The notes below the pieces were generated by a model. The model did no database searches. It was given only the letters and a program-made list of their open reading frames with translations, and had not been told where the DNA came from. A stretch of 16,580 nucleotides of DNA from Atkinsonella hypoxylon (lineage: Eukaryota; Ascomycota; Sordariomycetes; Hypocreales; Clavicipitaceae). Positions 1-10,612 of the stretch are shown here, in pieces. The stretch's first letter is position 1; each line of letters begins with the position of its first letter. Location: positions 1-16,580 of the forward strand of contig JFHB01000362.1 in the NCBI GenBank assembly GCA_000729835.1. Direction: 5' to 3'. The position numbers and the translations under genes are program-made.

Positions 1-2600
1 GCTAGCTTAATATTAATAAGGACTTTTATTAATATTAATTAAATATTCTATAATATATCTTTATATATTAAGTAATACTTCCTTTTTATTATATATAGTA
101 GTAAGGCCTTTTACTGCAATATTATCTAAGAAAGGCTTATAAGTATAAGGAATTAAGTTAAAAAGAATTCTTTTTACTATTTAAATAAATTAAGTAATAG
201 AGTTAGTTACTCCTTAAGGAAGTATATAAAGTTATAGAAGCTCTATTACTATTAAAATCGTTATTAAATCCCTACTTTTCTCTATAAGTAGTACCTAGTT
301 ATAGCTTAATAGTATATTAATAACTAAAAGTATTTTATATATTCTAAATTCTTTACTAAAAGCCTTTACTTCTTCTAGAATATAGGCATTCTATATTGTA
401 ATCTTATTGTAGGCTGTTATAGACAGTATTAGCTATATTCCTTTATCCTTCTTTATTACTAAAAAGTAAAGGTTTCTATAAGATCTATAGCTCTCTTCTA
501 ATAACTTATACTAAAGCTTCTTTTTTAATAAATTAACTAGTCTCCTTTATAGACTAATAGGTATTAGTATTAACTTTACTTTCTAAGCTCTATAAGCAAT
601 AGTATAGATAACTTAAGGCAGTATAACTAGAGAATTAATCTATTTACACTCTAATAAGTTCTACACTAGTGCTGCCTCTTAGTTATAGAGAATTTCCTTA
701 AAAATATTAACTTCTTCTACTGTTAAATATTTTTATACTTATTTAACTATTTAATCTAAGCACTCTTTTATTATTTAGAATCCTTAGGGTTTTTTGCTAA
801 ATCTTTCTATAATATATTTAGTGTATTTTCTTAATTTATTTAAGTATACTTTTGCCTTTTTTTACTTCTTTTATTTCTACTTAAGGTCTTTATTAAGTGT
901 AGATCTATCTAAAGGAATATTGTTTTTTAGTAGAATTTTATTAGCTTTTTGCTTATATAATGTATTTACCTTTAGATTAATTAGTTATAATTACCTTAAG
1001 GGCTAAATCTTCTTTACAGCCTCTTTAAGTTAGCTTCTATACTAGTTAGCTATTCCCTTTATTATAAGGTTAATAATAGCTATACCTTTATTCTCTATTA
1101 TAAGTACTAGCTCCTTATTGTTATTTAACTTAGCTTTAAGACTCTCTTTAACTATTTAATTATGGACTAAATCCTTAAATAACTTATTAATTAAGATTAG
1201 ATTAACACTAGTAGCTATTACTTTATTTATTATAGTCTTCTATTTAACACTTCTAGTAACCCTTAAGACTAATATAATATTACTAAAATAGCACTTTAAG
1301 AGAAGCTTATCTCCTTTATTACTATACTTAAAGGTAACTTTAGCTATATATATAAAAGGTATTTTAAGGATTAATTATATATATAAAGACTTTAGTGCAA
1401 TATAAAAGTAAATTAGCATCTAGATATTTCTAAGGTACAGCTTTATTATTACCTCTTTTAACATTATAAGCTTATATAATATAAAAGATATAGTAGTAGT
1501 TTTTTACTTTATTAGAGTTATTTTTAAATTAAGCTCTTTAATAAGGTCCTTAGTAATAATATTCCCTTATAAACTACAATCTATAAAACTATTAATAAGT
1601 AAAGAGTTTAGGCTTTTAAGTTATACTTAAAGGTAAGGTAAGTTCTATAAATAGCTTATAATTACTTTTAGCTTTAAAATACTATTTAATCCTTTAATAT
1701 AAAGTGTATTTACCTATAGATTTACAATAAACTTCTCCTTTTTAATATAATTTCCTATATATTCTTATATAACGTTCTATAAATCCTTCTAGATACTATT
1801 AAGCAGCTATTTTATATATTTATTAGTAATATCTTCCTTATTATCTTCTATTACCTCTTTAACTATAGTAGATATTATCTTAATAATATTAATTAATTAA
1901 TCTTTTTACTCCTTAACTCTTTACCTCTTCCTTAGAATAGAATATAGAGGTATAACTTTAGCACTTATTCTATTAATATAATAGACTTTATTAACACTAT
2001 TTACTTACATTAAGTATTTATTCTTTATTGCTTCTATAAGTATAAGCATTAGTTAGTATAGGTCTTATAAGTTAACTCTAATCTTTTTCTAAAAAATATC
2101 TTTAAATAATTATATAAGAAGCTATACTTTTATATCTATAGAGCTATCTTTTTTAGCTTTTTTTTCTTTCCTTTTAGCTTAATCTTTTAAAGCTTTTTCT
2201 TACTTAGTAAAGTATTATATCTTTATAGTATAAACTTTAAAGAGCTAGGCTATAATTCTCTTCTTAATTAGTATATAAAGAGTTCTTTTAGGTCTATATT
2301 TCTTTATCTTAAACGTTAAAGTTACTATAGTACTATTAGTAAAGTCTCTTTTAAGGATAGCTTTTAGTAGAATATATATTAAGTAATAATTAAAAATATT
2401 AATCTTATTAAAGATTTAATCTAATATCTCTCTCTCTTTCTTACTAGGCTTTTAATAGTTTAATGTTTTTTTACTAAATTCCTTAACTTAGGGATAATAC
2501 TATTTTATAATATAGTAGTTAAAATAATTAACTTAAAACACTATAAGCCTATAAAGATAACTTTCTATACTAAAGAAGCTTTATATAAGAATAAATAGCA
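1..2600 (-). pseudogene. Degraded pol of Gypsy A1: protease and reverse transcriptase, truncated by window
   Basis: Pol copies element RNA into DNA and cuts the polyprotein. On the minus strand a protease-like block is seen at about 1573-1605 (LLINSFIDC, with Asn where the catalytic Asp of D-S/T-G is expected). A linker follows, and RT begins near 620. RT landmarks are a YRN.YFLVIKKDKG block (about 433-490), a block with AYNKITI, a SRDL block (near 260), and FLDN at 121-132 where FLDD is expected, followed by VKG. Stops are frequent and all that I read are TAA or TAG. The frame runs off position 1, so RNase H and integrase are not visible. The Ty3/Gypsy RT assignment is firm; protease is likely. 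Confidence 0.8.
1573..1605 (-). other. Protease active-site remnant of Gypsy A1
   Basis: The minus strand reads SLLINSFIDCS in the gag-to-RT interval, where the aspartic protease of Ty3/Gypsy elements lies. The usual core is hydrophobic-D-S/T-G; here the Asp codon is AAT (Asn) and the Gly position is Phe, so the site is dead. The block is short, and the call leans on its location. Confidence 0.5.
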
Positions 2601-2639
2601 CTAGATTATTTAATTCTACTATTAAGATACTTACTCTTT

Positions 2640-3815
2640 AATTATACTTTATAAAGCTAATCTTATTATTATACTAATAAAACTAGCATTAATCTATATA
2701 ATAACCTTCCTTACTATAGTAATAGTAGTAATACTGCTTTATATAGCTTCTAGTTATATAGGTCCTAAAGCTCTAGGTATTATTATATATATTAACAGCG
2801 TTAATATATATATTTTACTTTTCCTTCTTCTTCTTTCTAAATTTCTCTTTAAAAAGCTTTATAATATTTATCTTTAAAACTACTTACTTTATAAGTATAA
2901 TCTTTATATCTTTAAACTTTTAGATTAAATTATTTATTTAATCTTTTACTTCTAAAATAGGCTATATAATTTCCTTAGCTTTATAACTAAAATTACTTAT
3001 ACTATAATACTTAGGACTTCTTCTGCCTAGAGGTATATAAAGGTAGTTCTTTTTATTATTATAGAGTTTAGAATTATAGTCTTCTAGCTCTATTCTAGCT
3101 TATATATACTAGCTAAGCTACTCTAATAACTCTCTATAGAGTATTACAATAAACTTAGCTTTAGTAACTTTTATTTAATCTATAAAGCTAGTAAGTATAG
3201 TATTTAGTAAGGCCTTATAAATGTAATTAAACTAAGTAGTTACACTACACTATATATAGAGCTTAGCGCTAATTATAGTAGCTTAATGCTCTTAAAGCTA
3301 ATAGAGAGTGTCTTTTATAGTTCTTAAATAGTTTCTTTTTAGGTCTTTAAGCTTTTTATTAGCTTACTTCTTTTAATTCTAAGAAGTAGCTTTATACTAA
3401 AGTAAAAGCTGCTCTTTAGCTTCTTTTTAATTATATAAGGCATAAATAACCTTTATATACTTATAGATTAATAGGTTAATATAATAAATAAATATCTTTT
3501 ATTAGTTTTTCTTTAAAATAAATAAGGTTTCTATTTTTAGCTTAAAGCTAGTTAAGTAATTAAGGATATTTTCTCCCTTAAATTAGTATATATTAAACTT
3601 CTTATTAAAGGTAGCCTAAGCTTACTACTTTCTAATAGCTTTACCTATAGCCTTAGTAAGAGCTTTATAAGGTATAGCTATAGTGCTATTAGTACTAGCC
3701 TTTTTATCTTAAGTATTTAATTCTATTGTAATCTTAGGTTTTAAAATAACTTTTTTAGAAGATTTACTAGATTAGCTAGAGCTAATATTAGCTACTTTAA
3801 ATATAAAGCTTATAC
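2640..3815 (-). pseudogene. Degraded gag of Gypsy A1
   Basis: Gag is the capsid-like structural protein of the element. On the minus strand the frame can be followed with many TAA/TAG stops from about 3815 to 2640, and the A3 copy keeps the same frame for about 270 codons. The central part carries a block beginning FKGEN.FNYLTSFKLKIETL, which resembles the start of retrotransposon gag domains, followed by charged, helix-like sequence. Near the end (2686-2730) sits a CCHC zinc-knuckle ghost, which supports the gag call. The exact start and end are uncertain, and gag and pol may have been one frame. The gag call rests on position, the zinc knuckle and general resemblance, not on a database match. 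Confidence 0.7.
2686..2730 (-). other. Ruined CCHC zinc knuckle in A1 gag
   Basis: Read on the minus strand the codons give YYYYSKEGYYID, a stop, then C. The spacing fits the retroviral zinc knuckle C-x2-C-x4-H-x4-C: the two first Cys and the His positions are now Tyr, the Gly before the His and the last Cys remain. Cys-to-Tyr (TGY to TAY) and His-to-Tyr (CAY to TAY) are what G-to-A and C-to-T changes give. The knuckle normally binds element RNA. Confidence 0.7.
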
Positions 3816-4479
3816 TTTTCTTTAAAGAATATAGAATACTAAACTTATATAAATAACTAGTAAAATAGCTTAATATAGAAGGTAGGTATAAAAAGAATAA
3901 TTAATCTTACTTAATAAGAAGAGTATAATATATATAATTCTCTATATTAGCTATACTTTTAATGCTTTTACCTTTTACTTCTATAGTTATATAAGCTCCT
4001 AACGCTAAGATATAGAGGCTAAGAACTTAATTACTAATAATAGTAAATATAAAGATAACTGCTAAAATAAGGATAAAAAAGAAATTTTCTCTATAATTAA
4101 ATAATTATAACGTTTAAAGGACCTAAAAACTTCCTTTTTACTGTATTAAGGCTATCTTAGCTAAGGGCGAAATAGAGGCTAAATAGGCTAACTAGTATTT
4201 ACAATATAGCAATTGTTTTTAACTAGGCTTAGCTCTTTTTAGCTTAAAAAAGCTATAGAAATTTTCTTTCTTTTTTAATTAAATAATCCCTTATAATATA
4301 GAGCTTTTATCTCTATAATTTCCTCTTTTCTTATATTAGTAATATTTAAGCTAAATTACTCTTCTATCTTTAATGCTTAATAGCTTTTTCTTCTTTCTTC
4401 TAGGATCTCTATAAAAAACCTTTTAATTATATAATACACTTTAATTAAAATAAGTTCTTAGTAAAGCCTTTATTTTTAT
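3816..4479 (-). other. Leader and 5' internal region of A1, no recognised domain
   Basis: This stretch lies between the LTR and the recognisable gag frame of A1 and has a full counterpart in A3 (15074-15740), with mostly transition differences. The sequence just inside the LTR (ATAAAAATA.AGGC on the element strand) shows no obvious tRNA primer-binding site; a mutated site could be hidden. No domain was recognised. The element start codon cannot be placed because stops are dense. Confidence 0.5.
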
Positions 4480-4958
4480 TGCCTTAAAACTAAACCTTTA
4501 AATAACTATATAGTCTACACTAAAGTAGGTAATAATATAGTGTATATTAAGATTAAAGAGAATTAGTAAAGAGCAAGATATTTATTAGTATATACTATTA
4601 AATAATAGCAGGTAAGAAGATTAAATAGTTAAAAAAGGTAGAAATAAAATATTAATTGCAGCTTAGAAGATATATATATACAAAAGAAGCTAAATACATT
4701 AAAGAGTTAAGGAAAGCGTTAGTATTAGTAAAGTAATATTTCTTAAGTATTAAGTGTTATAAATTAAAGCAGGCTAAAAGATATTAATTAATTAAAAAGA
4801 GCAAAAGCTAAAAAGAGCTAGCAGAAGCTACTTGCGCGCTTACTTACTTAAACTATCTAGACGTCTAGGCGATGCACACTCTTATAGAGAAAATCTATAT
4901 GTAGCATCCCTTGCAAAGTTAATATAAGAGCGCAAGGGGGTAACCCCGCCGCGACACA
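4480..4958 (-). repeat. 5' LTR of Gypsy A copy A1
   Basis: On the minus strand this 479-bp sequence starts TGTGTCGCGGCGGGG and ends in CA, the usual TG...CA form of an LTR. It matches the solo LTR (10133-10611) and the A3 LTR (14593-15073) along its whole length. The outer roughly 115 bp (4845-4958) keeps CpG, CpA and TpG sites and is nearly identical in the three copies, while the inner part is heavily converted to TpA-rich sequence. The inner boundary at 4480 rests on comparison with the other copies and could be off by a few bases. Confidence 0.85.
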
Positions 4959-6212
4959 ATAGAAATCCTAGATAGATTCGTTGAATTTGCAGAAGCAACG
5001 CTATTAGTAGCTAAGCTACTAAAAAGCTGTAATTACAAGCCCTCTAAAGAGCAAGTAATTAAGCTAGAAAAATCCCTCTATAGTCTAAAGCAAAGTCCTA
5101 GAGAATAGCAGCAAATTCTAACAGAATTACTTTAAAAGCATAGATTTAAACCTCTTATATTAGACCCAGCAGTCTTTTATAACCTAGCTATATCTATATA
5201 TATTGCTACTTACGTAGATAACTGTCTTCTAATTAGTCTAAATCTAAGCTATATTAACAAGCTAAAGAAGCTATTATATAAAGCTTATCCAATAGAAGAT
5301 AGAGGACTAGTAGAATTCTTTCTAGGCGTTTAAATCACCTATAATAGGTCTAAAAGGTCTATTAAAATCCATTAATCTTAATATATCCTTGAAGCCCTAG
5401 AGAGATTTAAAATGCTAGATGCTAAGCCGGCTTCTATCTCTATACAGCTAGGAATTCTAAAGCAACTAGTTATAAAACTCCTCTTAAAATCCGATTATAA
5501 GCTTTATTAGAGCATAATAGGCACTATAATGTACCTAATGTTGCTAACTAGGGCTAATATTGCTTTTTCTGTTTAGTAGCTATTAACCTTTCTAGCTAAG
5601 CCCTATATAGAGTACCTAAACGCCTCTAAGCACCTCCTAAGGTACTTAAGTAGTACTAGAAGCTTTACTATTATTTATAAGCATTTTAGTCTACACTCTA
5701 TAGGGTCTTCTTCTAAAGCTTCTAGCTCTAAAGAAGTACTTAAGACCCTCCTTAGTTATTACAATAGCGATTTTGCTGGTAATAAAACCTCTTCTAAATC
5801 AACCTATGCTTATCTATATAAGCTAGCTAGTAGACCTATTAGTTGGAAATCGAAGAAAGCTAGTACTATTGCTCTTTCTACCTTAGAAGCAGAATCTAAT
5901 GCATTATCTAAAGCTATTAGGGAATTAGAGTGGCTCTACAGCCTTTTTAAGGAGATAAAGCTGCCTTTAACCCCTCCTATTCCTATTAGGTGTAATAATT
6001 AAGGCGCTATAGTTACTGCTTACAACCTAACGTTATATAGTAGAACTAAGCACACCCTTTTAAAGTTTAACTATATTAGGGAAAAGATTCGTAAAGGTAT
6101 AGCTAAGGTTAGTTATATTAATATAAATTAGATGCTAGTAGATAGCCTAACTAAGCCTCTTGCTATTTAAAAGCATTAACAATTCATTAAGTTACTAGAG
6201 CTTTCTAGCTAG
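4959..6212 (+). pseudogene. Degraded Copia-1 pol: reverse transcriptase C-terminal part and RNase H
   Basis: The plus-strand frame reads through RT landmarks KLEKSLYSLKQSPREW (about 5061-5110) and YVDN (5211-5222, expected YVDD), then EFFLGV (near 5309-5328), a RFKMLDAKPAS block and IGTIMYL (near 5516-5538). RNase H follows: the SDFAG block with its Asp at 5769-5771, then RPISWKSKKAS.IALSTLEAES.AL (about 5830-5920) and a closing VDSLTKPLA block. This order, RT then RNase H at the C-terminus, is that of Ty1/Copia. Several in-frame stops (TAG/TAA) and the Asp-to-Asn change in the RT active site make it non-functional. RT residues upstream of about LDRFVEFA are missing, removed by the A1 junction. 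The probable original stop is 6210-6212. Confidence 0.9.
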
Positions 6213-6463
6213 CTTATAAAAGCAACAAAAACACTTAAAAAATCGAAAAGCAACGAAAAAACAGTTAAAAATCGAAAACAATAAAAACAATTAACAACAA
6301 CTAGTTATATTTAACTATAACTACCCTGGAATTGCTGGAATTAGTTATGTTATTTAGTTCTATTATTAGTACTGTATTTTCGTTAGTTAATTCTAACTTA
6401 GATATCCTTTAAAGAAGCTAAGTTGCTTATAGAACTAGTTACTTCTTACATTTCTAGAGGGAG
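6213..6463 (+). other. Copia-1 3' non-coding tail with polypurine tract
   Basis: Between the pol stop and the LTR is an A-rich stretch (about 6220-6300) with imperfectly repeated units starting TTAAAAA.TCGAAAA. It retains many CpA dinucleotides, unlike the rest of the window. It ends in a short purine run, AGAGGGAG (6456-6463), immediately before TGTTAAAA, which fits the plus-strand primer (polypurine tract) of an LTR element. No gene is seen. Confidence 0.6.
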
Positions 6464-6978
6464 TGTTAAAAATAAGCTACCCTATATAGCCTATTTTTAT
6501 GCTTGCTAGTTGCTTGTTAGTTGCTCTATTATATAACTCTAACTAGGTCTTATTACGTTAATTTTTAGTAGAGATATTACTATTACTAGATGTAAAACAT
6601 CTAGAATTGACTAAGGCAAAGTTGCTTAACCTATAGTTAACTTTAACAGCGATTTTCTCCACAACTAGCAATAGTAGAAATTTAAGAAGTATACTATTTA
6701 AAAGCTAAGAATTAGGGCTATCTAATAGTATAATTATTAGATAGAGTTGCTTATAAGGGTTGCTTATTATTAGTGGAATTTGTTAAATTGTGCATATAGA
6801 CGTCTCGTTTGTATAGCTGTAAGTTGATTTTTTTGTTTTTATATAGTAAATCTTTTTATAGAAATTATAAAGTGGCCTATAAGCCCCTTCTAGCGACTAC
6901 AGCCCGCTAATATAGTTAGTAGGTCTATAAGGGACTAGAAAGATTCAAGATTCTACCCTTACTAACTTGTTCGTTACA
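6464..6978 (+). repeat. 3' LTR of Copia-1
   Basis: It starts TGTTAAAAATAAGC right after the polypurine tract and ends ...TTCGTTACA at 6978, giving 515 bp with TG...CA ends. The start is well supported by the purine tract. The end is inferred from the TTACA motif and the change of sequence after it. The matching 5' LTR is outside the window, so it cannot be confirmed by a pair. Confidence 0.6.
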
Positions 6979-7120
6979 GCGCTCTTAATATAAAGATACC
7001 ACTATTACAGTTATCTATTGCCTCTACGTGATCTATACTATACACTACAGCTTGATTTAGGCCGCTGCTGCTTCCACTACGTGATAATTGCTAGGAGCAA
7101 TTACAGGTGCTGAATATAAG
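6979..7120 (+). other. Short junction stretch between Copia-1 LTR and B pol
   Basis: This stretch keeps more CpA, TpG and CpG than element B downstream (for example a twice-occurring CTACGTGAT at about 7023-7031 and 7077-7085). It could be the start of the B segment that escaped mutation, or a different sequence. The B pol frame can be followed back only to about 7080-7130. No domain is seen. Confidence 0.35.
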
Positions 7121-7129
7121 AGACCACTA

Positions 7130-10100
7130 CCCTCTTCTATCTAGTCCTGTAATCCCTATTATTTTCAATAGAACTTTTATAATCTTTTTAAAGAAAAGAA
7201 AGCCTAAGGCCTTCTACTATATAGAGAGAGGCTAGATTACTATATTAGGCTAAAACAGTAGCTAAATAGCTCCTTACTGTTACTGCTATAGGCCCTACTG
7301 TATAATATACTATAGAACTATTTATTAGAAATTAAGAGGTAAGTAATAGACCTAATAGATAAAGGATAGATTTAAGCTAGCTCCTTTTTAGCAGTAGTAC
7401 CTATTCTTTTAGCTAAAAAACTAAGTAAAGAATAGTAATTCTATATTAATTATTAAGCTCTTAATAAGATTATAGAATAGAACTATTACTTACTTCCCTT
7501 AATAAAGAAGACACTTAAGTTATTATTAGAGGTATATTAGTTTACTAAGCTAAATATATAGTTAGCCTTCTATAGAATCTAGATAGTAAACAGCAAGAAG
7601 CACTTTATAGCGTTCTATACCTAGTTTAGCCTCTTTAAATAGCTAGTTTACCCCTTTAGGTTAGTAGAAGCTCTAGCTACATTTTAACAATATATTAATA
7701 GTGCACTAGAAGAGGCCCTTAGAGATTATATAACTACTTATTTAAATAATATTCTTATTTATATAAAAGGTTTTAGGAAAAACTATATATATAAGATATA
7801 GAGAATCCTAGAAAAGTTATAGTTAGTAGAGCTACACTTAGATCTTAAGAAATACTGCTTTACTATAGCTAAAGTTAAATACTTTAGCTTTATAGTAGTA
7901 GTAAAAAGAGAGATACACCTAGATCTAGAGAAGATTATAGCTATCTAGAAGTAGTAAGCTTCTACTAGATTATAAGGGATATAAAGCTTCCTTAGATTTA
8001 TAAACTTTTACTATAACTTTATATTAAATTTCTTAAATATTATAAAGCCTTTAGTTAACTTAATAAAGAAAGGAGTTTTATTTTAGTAAATAAAGAAATA
8101 TAAAAGGTTATTTATAAGGCTTAAGGAAGCCTTTACTTTATACTTAGTCTTAGCTTAGTAGAACTCTAAGAAGAATATAGTAGTAAAGGCTAATTACTTA
8201 AAGAAGGCCCTTAGTAGCTATTTATTCTAATATAATAAAGCTAGTATACTGCAGCCTATAGTATACTATTTAGCTAGGTTATCTCTAGCTTAATGTAACT
8301 ATACTATTTATAATAAAGAGCTCTTAGCAATAATATCTTACCTTAAAGCCTAAGCAGTAGAGCTATAAAGAGTAGTACGCCCCTTTATAATTCTTATTAA
8401 CTATAAGAATCTAGAATACTTTATATTTTTATAAGAGATCTTTAAGCGTTAAACTAAGTAGATAGAACTTCTCTCTCTCTTTAACTACTACCTATAATAC
8501 TGCTTAAGGCTATAGGTAGAGTAACTAGATATATTATTACAATAAGAATAGAATTAAGATAGAGTAGCGCTATAGATAGGCTAAGTTCTCTAGCCTCTCT
8601 CTATTAGCTGCCTTAGTACCCCTTATAGCAATAAGGAGGAAGAGAAGGTTATAGAGAATATTGCAGTAAAAATAGCTAGTAAAGTAACGTTAAGAAGTTA
8701 ACTAACTATAGCTTTATAGGTGCTAGCTAAAATAACGCTATTTCTAGATAAACACTTATAAAGCCTATAGAACTAAGGAGTATAAAAAGACCTAATATAC
8801 CTAATAAGGTTAAATATAGTCTAAAAGGAGAAAAGAAGGTTTCTATTAAAGGTAAAGATATAAGAATAAATTATAAACTATACCCTTAATATATAAGGGG
8901 CATTAGTTTACTAGAGCTGCCTTTAGGTTCTTAAGTATAAGCTATTAACTACTATACTAATATATAGAATATATAAGTTGCTAATATTAGGCTACTTAGG
9001 ACAAAATACTATATTTTAGGCATTAATATATAACTATTACTAAAATAGGCTGTTCTAAGATATTGCTTAGTACGTTTAAAACTACTACTATTATAGTAGC
9101 TAAAAGAGTAAAAGGTTGCAGTAAGGCCTATTACAACCTATTTTAGCGCTAAATAGATATTAGTTATAAATCTCTATAGATTTTATAATAGATTTACTAG
9201 CGCTAAACTAGGCTATACTCTTTTACCTAATAGTTATTACTAATTAACTTTTAAAGTATATATAGTTAAAGGCAATAACCTTTATAGAGGCAGAGGAATA
9301 TATCTAGTAGTTTAAGTATTATTAGTAGTAGTTTTATAGGTTTCTAAAGTAAATTATCTTTAACTATAGTTTAGATTAGTTAAGCACCTTTTAGACTACT
9401 CTTTATTGCCTTATTAGAATTAAATAATTACTATTTACATTCTATTACCTATAAATAAACAGTAGAATAAAGAGAGTTAATTAAGAAGTGTAAGCAATCC
9501 TATAGGTTATAGTTACCTTTTTGCAGTTTAACTAGCTTAAATATCTTTCTATATACTAGCTAGCTATTAACAATAGGAATTCCTTAATAATAGGTATAAG
9601 TTTAAACTAGGCAATATATAGATATAATATAGACTTTATCTAAAGGCTTATAGATAAAGAGAGGTCCTAAGTTTTATATAAAGAGTAGGCCTTAGTGTTC
9701 CTTAAATAGCTATAGAAGAGTATAAATATTGCTTAAGCTATAATTAACTTTACCTAGTAAAAGCAGTAAAAGTAGTTAAATAGAAGCTATAAGCTAGTAG
9801 AATAGTATAAGGTAAAGAACTTAGTTTAGCTAACACTCTATTATATTAAAATAAACTACTTAAGTTAAAAGCTTAATTAGGTTATAGTAAAGTATATAGT
9901 TATAAATATACTAATACCTTTAACTATAAAGTTAGATATTCTACTAGGAATTTACCTAGTCTTCTATATTAACCTTATTAAGTAAGTAGTAATAAACCCT
10001 TTACCTTTCTAGCAGCTAGTAGACTTAAGGCCTAATTTTAAGCTAACTATAATAGATACTAATTTATCCCTTAAGGAATATAGAGTAAAGGAAATTCTAG

Positions 10101-10132
10101 CTACTAAAAACACTTTAGGCTAAAGGAGATAC
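7130..10132 (+). pseudogene. Degraded pol of Gypsy B: RT, RNase H, integrase, first part of chromodomain
   Basis: The frame starts with a pre-RT block (NLFKEKKA..LLLYRE..DYYIRLK, about 7170-7250). RT follows with IDLIDKG (near 7345), LPLIKKTLKLL (near 7496), YPFRLVEA.ATF (near 7650-7686) and YLNN at 7739-7750 where YLDD is expected. RNase H carries LQPIVYYLARLSLA.CNYTIYNKELLAI (about 8250-8335) and the NYKNLEYF block (near 8400). Integrase begins with a ruined HHCC finger (about 8960-9080), then GLLQPI and SIDFI with Asp at 9179-9181. The expected second Asp is Asn (9362-9364) and the catalytic Glu is Lys (9470-9472). The frame ends in EYRVKEILATKNT (about 10077-10115), the start of a chromodomain, and is broken by the solo LTR. 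Dozens of TAA/TAG stops make it dead. Confidence 0.88.
10128..10132 (+). repeat. Left target-site duplication of the solo A LTR
   Basis: GATAC lies immediately before the TG end of the solo LTR and matches AATAC at 10613-10617 after it, except for one G/A difference. A 5-bp duplication is usual for Ty3/Gypsy insertion. The chromodomain frame of element B resumes in register after the second copy, which supports these limits. Confidence 0.75.
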
Positions 10133-10611
10133 TGTGTCGCGGCGGGGTTACCCCCTTGCGCTCTTATATTAGCTTTGCAAGGGATGCTACATACAGATTT
10201 TTCTCTATAAGAGTGTGCATCGCCTAGACATCTAGATAGTTAAAGAAAGCGTGTAAGCAGCTTCTGCTAACTCTTTTTAGGCTCTTACTCTTTTAATTAA
10301 TTAATATCTTTTAGCCTACTTTAATTTACAACACTTAACGCTTAAGAGACATTACTTTACTGCTAGTAACACTTTCCCTAACTCTTTAGCATATTTAGCT
10401 CCTTTTACGCGTGTATATCTTCTAAGCCGCAATTAATATTTTATTTCTGCCTTTTCTAACTATTTAATCTTCTTGCCTGCTATTGTTTAATAGTATATAC
10501 CGTTAAATATCTCGCTCTCTGCCGATTCTCTTCGATCTTAACGTGCGCTATATCGTTACCTGCTTTAGCGTGGGCTGCATAGTCATTTAGGGGTTTGGTT
10601 TTAAGTTAACA
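10133..10611 (+). repeat. Solo LTR of Gypsy family A inside the B chromodomain
   Basis: A 479-bp LTR, starting TGTGTCGCGGCGGGG and ending TTAACA, matches the LTRs of A1 and A3. No family A internal sequence follows; instead the B chromodomain continues, so this is a solo LTR left by recombination between two LTRs. Its second half keeps many CpG and CpA sites that are TpA in A1 and A3; for example 10561-10580 reads TGCTTTAGCGTGGGCTGCAT, where A3 (15026-15045) reads TACTTTAGTGTAAGCTATAT. It is the best-preserved LTR copy in the window. An extra TTA near its end separates it from A1 and A3. Confidence 0.88.
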
Positions 10612-10612
10612 A

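Larger units (their letters stand above)
1..4958 (-). mobile_element. Ty3/Gypsy LTR retrotransposon, family A, copy A1 (RIP-degraded, cut by window edge)
   Basis: This is a degraded LTR retrotransposon read right to left: 5' LTR (4480-4958), leader, gag with zinc knuckle, protease, then reverse transcriptase running off the left edge. The gag, protease, RT order within one element marks an LTR element, and the RT wording (a KKDKG motif at 433-459 and an FLDN box followed by VKG near 111-132) fits a common fungal Ty3/Gypsy group. Every coding part has many TAA/TAG stops, so it cannot make protein. Its 5' end abuts Copia-1 coding sequence at 4958/4959, so it inserted into that element. The same family appears as A3 (14593 onward) and as a solo LTR (10133-10611). 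RNase H, integrase and the 3' LTR would lie outside the window. Confidence 0.88.
4959..6978 (+). mobile_element. 3' part of a Ty1/Copia LTR retrotransposon (Copia-1)
   Basis: This is the 3' portion of a Copia element: late RT, RNase H, a non-coding tail, a polypurine tract and the 3' LTR. Its left end is cut by the 5' LTR of A1 at 4958/4959. The right end is taken as the TTACA at 6978, after which the sequence changes to the stretch leading into element B pol. It is clearly less RIP-mutated than A1 or B: coding stops are sparser and CpA sites survive, above all in 6200-6980. Whether it belongs to the same family as Copia-2 cannot be tested here because the two fragments do not overlap. Confidence 0.85.

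Noticed and set aside
794..1006. 70-residue open frame on the plus strand
   Set aside because: It is antisense to the pol of A1, very rich in Phe/Leu/Tyr as any AT-rich open frame would be, and has no recognisable domain.
2794..2809. Local near-palindromic ATTAACAGCGTTAATA
   Set aside because: Lies in the A1 gag-pol remnant; short palindromes are expected often in TpA-rich DNA.
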